From NCBI GenBank assembly GCA_900755685.1, contig CAAEHI010000011.1, positions 1 through 64,000 on the forward strand: 64,000 nucleotides of DNA. The letters run 5' to 3'. Source of the DNA: an uncultured Collinsella sp. Lineage in GTDB: Bacteria; Actinomycetota; Coriobacteriia; Coriobacteriales; Coriobacteriaceae. The notes below the pieces were generated by a model. That model made no database searches and had not been told where the DNA came from. It saw only the letters and a list, made by a program, of their open reading frames with translations. Each line of letters starts with the position of its first letter. Within the stretch, counting starts at the first letter, position 1. Below are positions 24,095-33,473 of the stretch, one piece after another. A program made the translations under genes and the position numbers.

Positions 24095-24275
24095 TAGCTA
24101 GAGGATGGAGTCGAACAGGCTGGAGTCGAACAGCCGCATTGCCACTTGTCGCTCTGTTGGGTCGCTTGACGTTACGGTAAAATGTTCTCTGTGATACAGT
24201 CGTCGTGCACTCTACGTGAGGCGATGACCAAGAGGGGTCGTTGTTCGGTTTTCCGGCAACGGCCCTTTGACGTTT

Positions 24276-24300
24276 CCGCGACAACTGGATGTTGTCGCGG
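24276..24300 (+). repeat. Perfect 10-bp stem hairpin
   Basis: CCGCGACAAC-TGGAT-GTTGTCGCGG. No T-run follows. Possible RNA or DNA structure in an otherwise empty stretch. Confidence 0.6.
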
Positions 24301-24342
24301 ATGTCGTCATTGTTACTTGGTCCTCGATTTGAGGCTGTAATT

Positions 24343-24467
24343 CCGGAAGTGCGGGGAAAATCGAAAACTACCGAGCACAACCTGATTTTTGGCAACAAAA
24401 TCGCAGGTCGCGGAAGTTTAAAACAGCGGTCTGGTCTGCCGATCTCGGATTTTCCCCGCACTTCCGG
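24343..24467. repeat. 125-bp palindromic repeat, copy 2
   Basis: Perfect 18-bp terminal inverted repeats: CCGGAAGTGCGGGGAAAA at 24343-24360 and its complement at 24450-24467. The interior has no ORF and matches copy 1 in several blocks. Same orientation as copy 1, so the pair brackets the mqsR-mqsA-chaperone cassette. Confidence 0.8.
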
Positions 24468-24546
24468 ATTTAGCACAAGCTCGACTGGTTTGTTTATCGT
24501 TTGGTGCTGATGAATCTTGCCTGGACCCTGATATTTGTATTTAAAT

Positions 24547-24578
24547 AGTTACACTTAACTTATAAGTTAAGTGTAACT
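24547..24578 (+). promoter_or_regulatory. Perfect 32-bp palindromic operator
   Basis: AGTTACACTTAACTTA followed by its exact complement. It lies 18 bases before the toxin relic, where an Xre antitoxin normally binds to repress its own operon. Confidence 0.7.
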
Positions 24579-24596
24579 AGAAATGGGAGGTAGCCC

Positions 24597-25009
24597 TTGG
24601 TGGAAGGATATGAACTTGTCGAATACAGAGACCCCAAGGGCCGACCGTTTTGGGAGCTGACGACTTCTTCCGTCAACTCTCAATTCCAGAAAATGTTGAC
24701 AGACCCTAAAAAGAAGCTTGCTGCCCGTAAAATGATCGATCAGATTTCAAAAATCTATGATTATGGGTTAAAGGTCGCGAGTGGGACCTCAAAGCTACGA
24801 TGTATTGATTCTAAGATCGGCCTCTATGAACTTAAGGGGTTAACGGGGTTAATCGAGAGATGATTTATGCCATATGTTAAGGCGTAGACAAAATCGTTCT
24901 TCTATTTTGGTTTAAAGGGCATCAGGGATTGGGAAATATCAGCAGGGAAATCGAGCGGGCCAAGCGACTGAACGTAATAGCGCGTCAGCTTCTGGAGCCT
25001 GGGCGCTGA
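24597..25009 (+). pseudogene. RelE/HigB-type toxin, frameshifted
   Basis: The first 80 residues (GYELVEYRDPKGRPFWEL, KLRCIDSKIGLYELKG) look like a RelE/HigB-family phage-derived toxin. The frame then ends early at 24861-24863. The expected C-terminus continues in another frame as REMIYAIC, then TAA at 24878-24880, then GVDKIVLLFWFKGH and REIERAKRL, up to TGA 25007-25009. So one frameshift near 24846-24851 and one stop have inactivated it. The antitoxin downstream is intact, as expected because losing the antitoxin first would be lethal. Confidence 0.7.
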
Positions 25010-25042
25010 CTTTTATGCCTGGCTTCTGAAACGGAGAATACA

Positions 25043-25360
25043 ATGAATAAAGTAGATCTATCTGATTTTTATGCCGAAACAGAAAGTAGCGAAACGCGCG
25101 CTTATGAACATGCACTAGATATTGAGTTTATTGTTCATCGCGAAATGAAACGTTTGGGATTGAGTAAAAGTGAGCTGGCAAATCGTATGGGCATAAGCCT
25201 TCAGTCGCTTTCTAAGCTCTTGAATTCTCAACCTAATATGACTCTAAAGACGATTGCAAAGTTCGAACTTGCTTTGGGCATTAAGATCGTTCCGCAGGTT
25301 ATCGTCAGCTATTCCAAAGAACTGCCGTCTCTTTCATCCAACTATTCCGTGCGAGAGTAA
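25043..25360 (+). CDS. Xre-family antitoxin (HigA-like), orphaned
   Basis: A 105-residue DNA-binding protein with a helix-turn-helix at about residues 45-80 (LGLSKSELANRMGISLQSLS, TLKTIAKFELALG). It starts behind ACGGAGAATACA. It was the partner of the broken upstream toxin and probably still binds the 32-bp palindrome. With the toxin dead it could remain as a free repressor or protect against related toxins. Confidence 0.75.
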   Translation: MNKVDLSDFYAETESSETRAYEHALDIEFIVHREMKRLGLSKSELANRMGISLQSLSKLLNSQPNMTLKTIAKFELALGIKIVPQVIVSYSKELPSLSSNYSVRE

Positions 25361-25521
25361 TGTACATCGCCTGGCATTCTCCCCGCAGAGCTGCCAGCAG
25401 ATTGCGATTTGCCTTTTCAGGGCGAATAGCATTTCTTCGATGAATTTAAGTCGAATGAATTACCATTCCCTCATTCCCTAAAAAAGTTCTTAAAACAGCC
25501 TTAAAGGCGCCTTGGCTCGCG

Positions 25522-25540
25522 TTGACAGCGTAAAATACGC
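25522..25540 (+). promoter_or_regulatory. Possible promoter/operator of the Pel-type operon
   Basis: A consensus TTGACA (25522-25527) is followed by a 13-bp palindrome GCGTA-AAA-TACGC (25528-25540). No good -10 lies 17 bases on. Weak evidence. Confidence 0.3.
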
Positions 25541-25584
25541 ATGTTTGACTATGACTAAAGTGGATTTTAGGGGAGGGGTGCGCC

Positions 25585-27723
25585 ATGGAGGTGCTGGTTG
25601 TTGGCAACACCGCATATGTTGACGATGACTTTTGTGCCAAGGCGTTCCCCGGGGACCATGTCCAGGTCGTCGCTGCCGCGGAAGCGCGCCGCGATGAGTC
25701 ATCACCCCATGCCTCGTGGAAAGAGCTTCTGCAACACCTGGATCAGGCCTACGAGTTCGACCGCGTGGTCTACCTATCCAATTACCTTACCCCGCATACC
25801 GATACCGTGGGCGATATCGAGCTGTTGCGCTCGGTCTTTCGTGCGTGCGCGGGTCGCCGGGTCCAACTGCTGTATGTAGCGGGGCCCGCGGGTGCCGAGG
25901 GTGCCGTCGATGCCGCGGGGCGAACGGGCAAGGGAATTATCGCCCGCGCAGCCAACGACCTGTGCCGCTACTACGCTGCTCGCGAGGGCGTTCAAACCAA
26001 GATCCTGCGCGTGCCGTTCCTGTATACCGCGTCTGCCGCGCTGGTGGACCCGTTTTTGGTGCCGCTGTTCGACGCGTGCTCAACCGGATCGGTCGCTCTG
26101 CAGGGCGCACAGGATGCGGCGTTTCCCCTGCTGTGTGCCGAGGAGCTTGCGGTGCTGGTACGCCGTATCTTCGACAGCTGGGATGCCTCCTTTGAGACGC
26201 TCGACGTTGCCGATACCTTTCATCACGCGTCAGGTGAGGTGGGTGAGGCCCTCAAGGCGCTGTTCCCAGGGCTTTCAGTTGCCTATGGCGATTCTGCCGG
26301 CTACGCCCTGCCCGTCAGCGACGTCGTTCGCGTGCGTTATGGTTGGTTTCAGCGGTACGACCTGCTGCGCGATCTTTCGACCATTCAAGCGCGTTGGGAT
26401 GCAGGCCGCGCAAAGAAGGTTAACCCCTTGCGCGCCGCCATCGACCGCATCCGGCTGCACACGCTGCCTATCAAATGCCTGGAGACGGGCGTTGCCTGGG
26501 TCCTGTTCGAGGTGCTGGAGCATCTGTTCTCCCAATCGGCTCAGCTCAACGTGCTTGATTATCGCCTGCTCTACGTGGTGCTGATCGGCACGCTGTATGG
26601 CTTGGACTTTGGCTTGGTTGCGGCGCTGCTGGCGTCGGTGGGTTTGGCCGCGAGCTACTTTACTCAGTACGGCTATACCTTCCAGGGCCTGTTCTACGAG
26701 CCGTCCAACTGGCTGCCGTTTATTGCGTACTTTGTGGTGGGTGCCGTGTGCGGCTATGTGCAGCTGCGCAACAGCGAAGCCATTAGGGCAGAGCGCGATC
26801 AAAACGAGCTCGTGCGCAACCGCAATACGTTCCTTACTCAGCTCTACCACGACGCGATCGAGGACAAGCGCGCGTACAGGCGCCAGATCGTGGGTCGCCA
26901 CGACAGCTTTGGCAAGATCTTTGCCGTGACGCAGGAGCTCGACGTACTCAACCCACGCGACATCTATCGCAAGTGCTGCGAGCTTCTGGGCGAGATTCTC
27001 GAGAACGATTCGGTGGCGATCTACCATGTTTCGGGCGGGGCATTTGCACGCCTGGTGGCAGCAAGTCCCGCGATTGCCGAAGATGCCGCACGCTCGCTCA
27101 CGCTTGAGCAGCTTGCACCTCTTTTGGGCGACGGGGGTCGTTCGAACCTGTGGGTGAACCGCGAGCTGACGCCGGGACTTCCCATGTTTGGATACACGAT
27201 CGAGCGCGACGGGGCACCCGCCGTGTTGATCTTTGTGCGTAGTGCGGCTGAAAACCAAATGACCCTCTATTATCAAAACCTGTTCCGCATCTTGTGCGGG
27301 CTGGTCGAAAGCGCGCTGGGCCGTGCTTTTGACTATGAGGCGGTGGCGCAGGATAAACGCTGCGTTGACGGCACTTGCGTGCTCAAGCAGGTTGCCTTTG
27401 GCCAAGAGCTCGCGGCGGAGCAGGCGCTGGCAGATAGCAAGATGGGGAGTTTTTTGCTCCTGCGCGTGGTACCGGACGTGGAGCCTGTCGGCGAGCTGGT
27501 AGGCGCAATTGGGTCGGCAATCCGCGAGAGCGACGCGGCGGGCTTGGTCGACGGCGACGTGCTCTATCTGCTTATGCGCCAGGCAAAGGCGTGCGATCTG
27601 CCCATTATCCGCGAGCGCCTGAGCGCAAAGCGGATTGCGGTGGAGCCCATCGACGGCGAGGACATCGTGGCGCTGCTGCAGCACATCTCTTACACCGGTG
27701 ACGGTGAGGGGGGTGCCGTTTGA
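25585..27723 (+). CDS. pelD: PelD-like c-di-GMP receptor with N-terminal SDR-like domain
   Basis: A 712-residue protein with three parts. Residues 1-~280 resemble an NAD-dependent epimerase/SDR domain without a clear Gly-rich motif or YxxxK, so probably not catalytic. Residues ~300-400 hold several membrane helices (LLYVVLIGTLYGLDFGLVAA, WLPFIAYFVVGAVCGYVQL). The rest is a GAF domain plus a degenerate GGDEF domain. In the latter an intact RxxD inhibitory-site motif (RESD, 647-650) stands five residues before DGDVL (656-660), which replaces GGDEF. This is the hallmark of PelD, which binds c-di-GMP to switch on Pel synthesis. First gene of the locus. Confidence 0.85.
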   Translation: MEVLVVGNTAYVDDDFCAKAFPGDHVQVVAAAEARRDESSPHASWKELLQHLDQAYEFDRVVYLSNYLTPHTDTVGDIELLRSVFRACAGRRVQLLYVAGPAGAEGAVDAAGRTGKGIIARAANDLCRYYAAREGVQTKILRVPFLYTASAALVDPFLVPLFDACSTGSVALQGAQDAAFPLLCAEELAVLVRRIFDSWDASFETLDVADTFHHASGEVGEALKALFPGLSVAYGDSAGYALPVSDVVRVRYGWFQRYDLLRDLSTIQARWDAGRAKKVNPLRAAIDRIRLHTLPIKCLETGVAWVLFEVLEHLFSQSAQLNVLDYRLLYVVLIGTLYGLDFGLVAALLASVGLAASYFTQYGYTFQGLFYEPSNWLPFIAYFVVGAVCGYVQLRNSEAIRAERDQNELVRNRNTFLTQLYHDAIEDKRAYRRQIVGRHDSFGKIFAVTQELDVLNPRDIYRKCCELLGEILENDSVAIYHVSGGAFARLVAASPAIAEDAARSLTLEQLAPLLGDGGRSNLWVNRELTPGLPMFGYTIERDGAPAVLIFVRSAAENQMTLYYQNLFRILCGLVESALGRAFDYEAVAQDKRCVDGTCVLKQVAFGQELAAEQALADSKMGSFLLLRVVPDVEPVGELVGAIGSAIRESDAAGLVDGDVLYLLMRQAKACDLPIIRERLSAKRIAVEPIDGEDIVALLQHISYTGDGEGGAV

Positions 27724-28625
27724 TCTCGCTTGTCGTTGCTGCCGTCTTGCTGCTGATTCATGCGCTGGTTTGCCTGATGCTGTGGACACTTATGAAGTTG
27801 GGCCTGCTGCCGGTGCGCGGGCACATGCTGGCTGTGATAGTGCTGGTGCCGCTGTGGGGCCCGTTGCTGGTGGTTTTGCTATCGGTCCGCAGCGCGGTGT
27901 TTTGCGAGGGGCTGAAAGAGTCTGCGCTGGAGTCGCTGCGCTTTAACGACGACCTGCATCGCAGCATCCTGGTGCACGACCGTGACGCCGATGCGGGCGT
28001 GGTCCCGCTCGAGGAGGCGCTCATCGTCAACGACCCGGCATACCGGCGCCGTCTAATGCTTTCCATGCTCACCGAGGAGCCCGACGCGTACCTGGCGCAG
28101 CTACAGGCGGCTAAGCTTAACGACGACGTTGAGGTGGCGCACTATGCCGCGACGGCGGTGGCGCAGATCTCCAAGGAGTCCGACCTTAAACTGCAGCAGC
28201 TGGAGCGCGCCTTTAAGACGGACCCGAGCGCGCAAAACCTCATCGAATACTGTGATTTTCTTGGTGAATACTTAGGCTCGGGCTTGGCCGAGGGGCGCGT
28301 GGCTCTGATTCAGCGCCAACAGTACGCGCGCCTGCTTGCGCGTCGCTGCGAGCGCGAGGACACCTTTGAGCTGCGCATTCGATATGCGACGGCGCTGGCC
28401 GATGTCGGACAGATCGACGAGGCGCAGGCCGTGATCGACCAGCTAGTGCTCGACGTGCCCGAGGAGCAGGAGGTTTGGATGCTCTGCCTGCGCCTGGCCG
28501 TGATGCGCCGCGACGGTGACGAGGTTCACCGTGTGATCGATGCGATTGACAAGCAACATGTATATTTGAGCGCCGACAACCGCGAAAAGTTGGCGTTTTG
28601 GCGCGACGGGGAGGAGGCCAGATGA
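27720..28625 (+). CDS. pelE: PelE-like membrane-anchored TPR protein
   Basis: A 301-residue protein starting at TTG 27720, overlapping the pelD stop, with GAGGGGGG upstream. Two N-terminal membrane helices (LVVAAVLLLIHALVCLMLW, MLAVIVLVPLWGPLLVVLL) precede a helical, TPR-like cytoplasmic region (residues ~90-300). PelE links PelD to the glycosyltransferase PelF and the membrane protein PelG in the Pel synthase complex. Identification depends on topology and on position between pelD and pelA. Confidence 0.75.
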   Translation: MISLVVAAVLLLIHALVCLMLWTLMKLGLLPVRGHMLAVIVLVPLWGPLLVVLLSVRSAVFCEGLKESALESLRFNDDLHRSILVHDRDADAGVVPLEEALIVNDPAYRRRLMLSMLTEEPDAYLAQLQAAKLNDDVEVAHYAATAVAQISKESDLKLQQLERAFKTDPSAQNLIEYCDFLGEYLGSGLAEGRVALIQRQQYARLLARRCEREDTFELRIRYATALADVGQIDEAQAVIDQLVLDVPEEQEVWMLCLRLAVMRRDGDEVHRVIDAIDKQHVYLSADNREKLAFWRDGEEAR

Positions 28626-30502
28626 GCGTGGCGCAACATATCCGCGACCGTGCAGGCCGCTTTCGTTGGATGGGACTCCTCGTGGTGTGGGCGGTCTTTA
28701 TTGCCATGGCCGCCGTGCTGCTGGTGGAGCGTGCCGGCGTGCAGTACAGTGCGGGCCAGCATAAGCTGGGGATGCTTGCCGCCAACGATGCGGTGCCTGC
28801 CTCCTCGGCAATCTTTGGCCAAAAGCCCACGTGCCTGGTCATTACCGATTCCGATCAAGCTGGCGTCGAGGACGTAAAGGAACAGTTCGACCAGATCCTG
28901 CTCGACATGAAGATCGCCCATCGCGATGTTGATATTGCCACCGACGGTGCGGACGCGATCCCATCGCTCACGTCGTTTGATCGCGTGATTGTGCTTATGC
29001 CCTCGCTTGACGGGCTGGGTACGCATCTGACCGATCTGATGAGTTGGGTGAGTGCGGGCGGCTCACTCATGCTGGGCATGACGCCAGATAACTCGAACTA
29101 CCTGCAGGCTGTTGCTTCCAAGCTTGGGATCGAATCGGCCGGATATGACTATGCGACAGCCGAAAGTATTGTTCCGAGCGATGACTTTATGTTGGGCGGA
29201 GGAGAGCGCTACGAGTTCTCGGATCCCTTCGATTCTTCGCTCTCGGTTTCATTGCGCAAGACGGCGCACGTGTGGGTTAAGACCGGCGATGCGGGCACGC
29301 CGCTCATTTGGTCTAACGATTGCGGCAGTGGTCACACCGTGGTGTGCAACATTGGCATCTACGACAAGGTCATGCGCGGTTTTTACGCCGCGGCGATCAG
29401 CCTGCTGGGTGATGCCACGGCCTATCCGGTCATCAACAGCGCCGTGTTCTATTTGGACGACTTTCCTAGCCCCGTGCCCTCGGGCGACGGTACTTATATC
29501 AAGCGTGACTACGGCCTTTCCATTGCCGATTTTTACACCAAGGTCTGGTGGCCCGATCTGCAAAAGCTCGCGCAAAAATATGGCATTCGCTATACCGGCG
29601 TGATGATCGAAAACTACGAGGACGCGGTCAACCAGACCGAGCCCGCGCGCCAACCCGATACTACGCAGTTCCGCTATTTTGGCGGCATGCTGCTGCAGAT
29701 GGGCGGCGAGCTGGGCTTTCACGGCTACAACCATCAGCCGCTCGCGCTCTGGGACACCGACTACGGCACGTTGTACGACTACAAGACGTGGAAGAACAAG
29801 GAAACGCTTGTCGCATCGCTCGACGAGCTTATCGCTTTCCAGGACGAGGTGCTGCCCAACGCGCACGGATCGGTCTACGTGCCGCCGTCGAATATCCTTT
29901 CGGCCCGTGCGCGCAAGCTTATCGGCACCGACGTTCCGCGCATTAAGACCATCGCCAGTACGTATTTTGAGGATGGCACCGACCTGCCGTACGTGCAGGA
30001 GTTTGGCGTGGCGAGCGATGGCATTGTGGAGCAGCCGCGCATTGTCTCGGGCGGTATGGTCGGCGATTCCTATATGCGCCTGGCTGCCGTGTCCGAGCTC
30101 AACATGCACTACGTGAGCACGCACTTTATGCACCCAGACGACCTGCTCGATCCCGATCGCGGCGCTACGGAGGGCTGGGAAGTCTATAAGGGCGGCCTGG
30201 TCAACTATCTGGACTGGCTTGCTGCGTCCGCTCCTGATCTGCGCCATCAGACGGGTTCGGAGTGCTCGGGTGCCATCCAGCGTTTTTCGTCCGTGACGGT
30301 GAGCGTGGATACGAGCGATGATGCCTGGACGCTCAACCTGGGCAATTTCCGCGACGAGGCGTGGCTTATGTTCCGCGCCAACAACGGCGAGCCGGGTACG
30401 GTGTCTGGTGGCGAGCTGACGCACCTGACGGGCAATCTGTACCTGCTTAAGGCAAATGATAAGACCGTGACGATCGAGCGCAAGGAGGGTGGCGACCGAT
30501 GA
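28622..30502 (+). CDS. pelA: PelA-like membrane-anchored polysaccharide deacetylase
   Basis: A 626-residue protein from ATG 28622 (GGAGG site), anchored by one N-terminal helix (MGLLVVWAVFIAMAAVLLV) with the rest outside. The first half is a Rossmann-like domain (VIVLMPSLDGLG); the second is a deacetylase-type barrel with metal-site candidates Asp279/Asp280 (FYLDDFPSP) and His367/His371 (GFHGYNH). It lacks the glycoside-hydrolase domain of Pseudomonas PelA, matching the deacetylase-only form in Gram-positive pel loci. It would make the polymer partly cationic. It overlaps pelE and pelF by 4 bases each. Confidence 0.8.
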   Translation: MSVAQHIRDRAGRFRWMGLLVVWAVFIAMAAVLLVERAGVQYSAGQHKLGMLAANDAVPASSAIFGQKPTCLVITDSDQAGVEDVKEQFDQILLDMKIAHRDVDIATDGADAIPSLTSFDRVIVLMPSLDGLGTHLTDLMSWVSAGGSLMLGMTPDNSNYLQAVASKLGIESAGYDYATAESIVPSDDFMLGGGERYEFSDPFDSSLSVSLRKTAHVWVKTGDAGTPLIWSNDCGSGHTVVCNIGIYDKVMRGFYAAAISLLGDATAYPVINSAVFYLDDFPSPVPSGDGTYIKRDYGLSIADFYTKVWWPDLQKLAQKYGIRYTGVMIENYEDAVNQTEPARQPDTTQFRYFGGMLLQMGGELGFHGYNHQPLALWDTDYGTLYDYKTWKNKETLVASLDELIAFQDEVLPNAHGSVYVPPSNILSARARKLIGTDVPRIKTIASTYFEDGTDLPYVQEFGVASDGIVEQPRIVSGGMVGDSYMRLAAVSELNMHYVSTHFMHPDDLLDPDRGATEGWEVYKGGLVNYLDWLAASAPDLRHQTGSECSGAIQRFSSVTVSVDTSDDAWTLNLGNFRDEAWLMFRANNGEPGTVSGGELTHLTGNLYLLKANDKTVTIERKEGGDR

Positions 30503-31925
30503 GAATCTGCTTAGTGCTCGAGGGTTGCTACCCCTATGTGCACGGCGGCGTGTCTACCTGGATGCACGGCTACATTACGGCTATGCCCGAGCACGAGTTT
30601 GTGCTGTGGGTGATCGGCGCGCATGCTGCCGACCGTGGCAAGTTTGTCTACGAGCTGCCCGGCAACGTGGTCGAGGTGCACGAGGTGTTCCTGGACGATG
30701 CCCTGCGGCTTTCGGGCGAGCAGCACGAAGCCAGTTTTAACGACCGCGAGCGCGAGGCGCTACGCCGTCTGGTGTCGCTCTCCAATCCGGACTGGGACAT
30801 GCTGTTCGATATCTTTCAGCGCCGTCGCGTGCATCCGCTCTCGTTTTTGCAGAGCCGAACGTTTATGGACATCTTCCGCGACGTGTGCCTTGCCGAGTAC
30901 CCCTACACGCCCTTTGCCGACGCATTCCACACCATGCGCTCTATGCTGTTGCCGGTGCTCTACCTGCTGGGCAGCGAGGTGCCGGTTGCCGATGTGTACC
31001 ACGCTATCTCGACCGGCTACGGCGGCCTGCTCGCCTGTCTGGGCTCAAGCGTTCACCATGCGCCGGTGCTGCTCACCGAGCACGGCATCTATACCCGCGA
31101 GCGCGAGGAAGAGATCATTCGCGCCGATTGGGTGGTGCCGTCATTTAAGGACCGCTGGATTCGCTTTTTCTACCTGCTTTCGGAGGAGATCTACCGCCGC
31201 GCCTTCCGCGTGACGAGTTTGTTCCATAACGCCCACAAGACGCAGATTGATATGGGCTGTGATGCGGACAAATGCCTGGTTATCCCCAACGGCATCCAGT
31301 TCGATCGCTTTAAGGATATTCCCTTAAAGCCCGATGATGGCTGGGTGGATATTGGCGCAGTGGTGCGCTTGGCGCCCATCAAGGACGTCAAGACCATGAT
31401 CTATGCCTTCTTTGAGCTGCACGAGCGCCTGCCTAAGGTGCGCCTGCACATCATGGGCGGCGTGGACGACGAAGAGTACGGAGCCGAGTGCCACGCGCTG
31501 GTCGATACCCTGGGCGTGCGCGACCTGATCTTTACCGGTCGCGTCAACGTGGTCGAGTACATGGAAAAGCTCGACTTTACCATTTTGACGAGCATCTCCG
31601 AGGGCCAGCCGCTCAGCGTGCTGGAGTCGCTTGCAGCGCGCCGTCCCTGCGTGACGACCGAGGTGGGCTGCTGCCGCGAGCTACTCGAAGGCGCCCGGGC
31701 GACGACTTTGGCGTGGCGGGTTTTGTGACGCCGCCTATGTATCGCAAGGGCTTGGCCGATGCCATGGAACGCATGTGCACAAGCCGCGCCCGCCGTATCG
31801 AGATGGGGGAGCGCGGCCAGCGCCGCGTTGCCACGTACTTTTTGCACGAGCAGATGCTCACCAACTATCGCGCACTGTACGACGAGACGGCGTGTGCGTT
31901 TAACCTGCCCAGAGAGGGGGAGTAG
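30499..31925 (+). pseudogene. pelF: PelF-like family 4 glycosyltransferase, one-base frameshift
   Basis: PelF is the cytosolic synthase that polymerises the Pel chain from a UDP-N-acetylhexosamine. The N-terminus (MRICLVLEGCYPYVHGGVSTWMH) and the GT4 core (VIPNGIQFDRF, VRLAPIKDVKTMIYAF, SISEGQPLSVLESLAARRPCVTTEVG) are clear. After RELLEG at 31692 the frame runs to a premature TGA at 31726-31728. The normal end (GDDFGVAGFVTPPMYRKGLADAM, to 31925) is in the other frame, so one base is missing between about 31690 and 31698 (GCGCCCGGGC). Restored length is 475 residues, normal for PelF. Either a recent mutation or a sequence error. Confidence 0.8.
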
Positions 31926-31928
31926 CCG

Positions 31929-33473
31929 GTGGCCGGAATTGGTTTTGAGCTCAAGCGCCTGTTTAGGCGCAAGGGCCTGTTTGCCACGATGCGCGCTTAC
32001 GGCTACGCCGGCATTGTGTGCACGGGCCCGATGCTGCTGGGCGTGCTGCTCCAGGTGGGTATCTTGGTGCTGTGCGGTCTGTGGGGTGTGGGCCGTGCCA
32101 ACCAGGATCTGCTGGTGTGCATGGTGACCTACACACTGCTGGCCTCGCTTTTGCTCACGAGTTTTTTCTCCATGCCGGTCACGCGCTTTTTGGCTGATAT
32201 GTTGTTTGCCGAGCGCGAGGATGAGATCCTGCCTTCGTTTTGGGGCTCCAACGCCATCATGCTCGTTGCGGGCACGGTGCTCTACGGCGTCTTTTTGCTG
32301 TTCTCGGGCGCTACGCTGCTGCAGGGGCTGCTGTGCCTGTGGCTGTTCAACATTATGATCGTCAACTGGAACGGCATGAGTTACCTCACGGCCATCAAGG
32401 ATTACCGCGGCATCCTGTGCAGCTTTGCGGCCGCCATTGGCGTGACGTGCCTGTGCGCCCTGGCCGCGCTGGCGCTGGGACTGCCGCCGGTCGAGGGGCT
32501 GTTGGCGTCAATTGCCCTGGGCTACGGCGTCATGCTCGTCTGGGACGTGGTACTGCTGTACCGGTATTTTCCGCAGAGTGACCGCAGTCCCTGGCCCTTT
32601 TTGCAGTGGCTCGATCAGTTTATGCCGCTGGCGCTCACGGGCCTGTTAACCAATCTGGGACTCTTTGCGCACCTGGTGATTATTTGGGCTGGTCCCATTG
32701 GCGTTCAGGTCAAGGGCTTGTTTTATGGTGCGCCCTACTACGATGTGCCGGCACTCATCGCGTTTTTGACGATCCTGGTCACGACCGTCAACTTTGTGGT
32801 TTCGGTCGAGGTCAACTTCTATCCGCGCTACCGCGACTACTATAGCCTGTTCAACGACGGCGGCGTGGTGGGCGACATTGTGTTGGCCGAGGAGGAGATG
32901 CTCTCCACGCTTAACAGCGAACTGCGCTTTTGCGCGCTCAAGCAGCTGTTTGTGACCGCGGCGGTCATTTCGCTCGAGACCACGGTGCTGTCGGCCCTAC
33001 CGTTGGGCTTTAACAACCTTATGCACGGGTATTTTCGCACGCTGTGCGTGGGCTATAGCCTGTATGCCGTGGGCAATACGGTGATGCTTATCTTGCTGTA
33101 CTTTACCGACTATAAAGGGGCCGTGCTGGCTTCGGGCCTGTTTGCCGGTGTGGCCGGGCTGGCGACTGCCGTTTCGTTGCTTTTGCCGCAGCAGTTTTAC
33201 GGCTTTGGCTTTTTGTTGGGTGCAGCGGTGTTTTTTATTGTGGCGCTGCTGCGGCTCGATACCTATACCGCCAACTTGCCGTATCGTATCCTGAGCCAGC
33301 AGCCCATTGTGGCGACCGACAAAACGGGTCGCTTTACACAGCTGGGCCGCTTGCTCGATCGTGCCGAACAGCGCTATGAGGAAAGTCGCCATAAGGGTGA
33401 GCCATATGGCGTGTTTGAGCGCGCAGTAGTTCACGTGCATCGCAAGCTTTGGGGAGGTTCTGATGACCGATAG
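31929..33473 (+). CDS. pelG: PelG-like polysaccharide transporter
   Basis: A 514-residue polytopic membrane protein of the PST/MOP-like superfamily, with roughly twelve helices. The GTG start gives MAGIGFELKRLFRRKGLF, nearly identical in pattern to the PelG N-terminus. It is thought to move the growing polymer across the membrane with PelD, PelE and PelF. It starts 3 bases after the restored pelF end and overlaps the CotH gene by 11 bases. Confidence 0.85.
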   Translation: MAGIGFELKRLFRRKGLFATMRAYGYAGIVCTGPMLLGVLLQVGILVLCGLWGVGRANQDLLVCMVTYTLLASLLLTSFFSMPVTRFLADMLFAEREDEILPSFWGSNAIMLVAGTVLYGVFLLFSGATLLQGLLCLWLFNIMIVNWNGMSYLTAIKDYRGILCSFAAAIGVTCLCALAALALGLPPVEGLLASIALGYGVMLVWDVVLLYRYFPQSDRSPWPFLQWLDQFMPLALTGLLTNLGLFAHLVIIWAGPIGVQVKGLFYGAPYYDVPALIAFLTILVTTVNFVVSVEVNFYPRYRDYYSLFNDGGVVGDIVLAEEEMLSTLNSELRFCALKQLFVTAAVISLETTVLSALPLGFNNLMHGYFRTLCVGYSLYAVGNTVMLILLYFTDYKGAVLASGLFAGVAGLATAVSLLLPQQFYGFGFLLGAAVFFIVALLRLDTYTANLPYRILSQQPIVATDKTGRFTQLGRLLDRAEQRYEESRHKGEPYGVFERAVVHVHRKLWGGSDDR

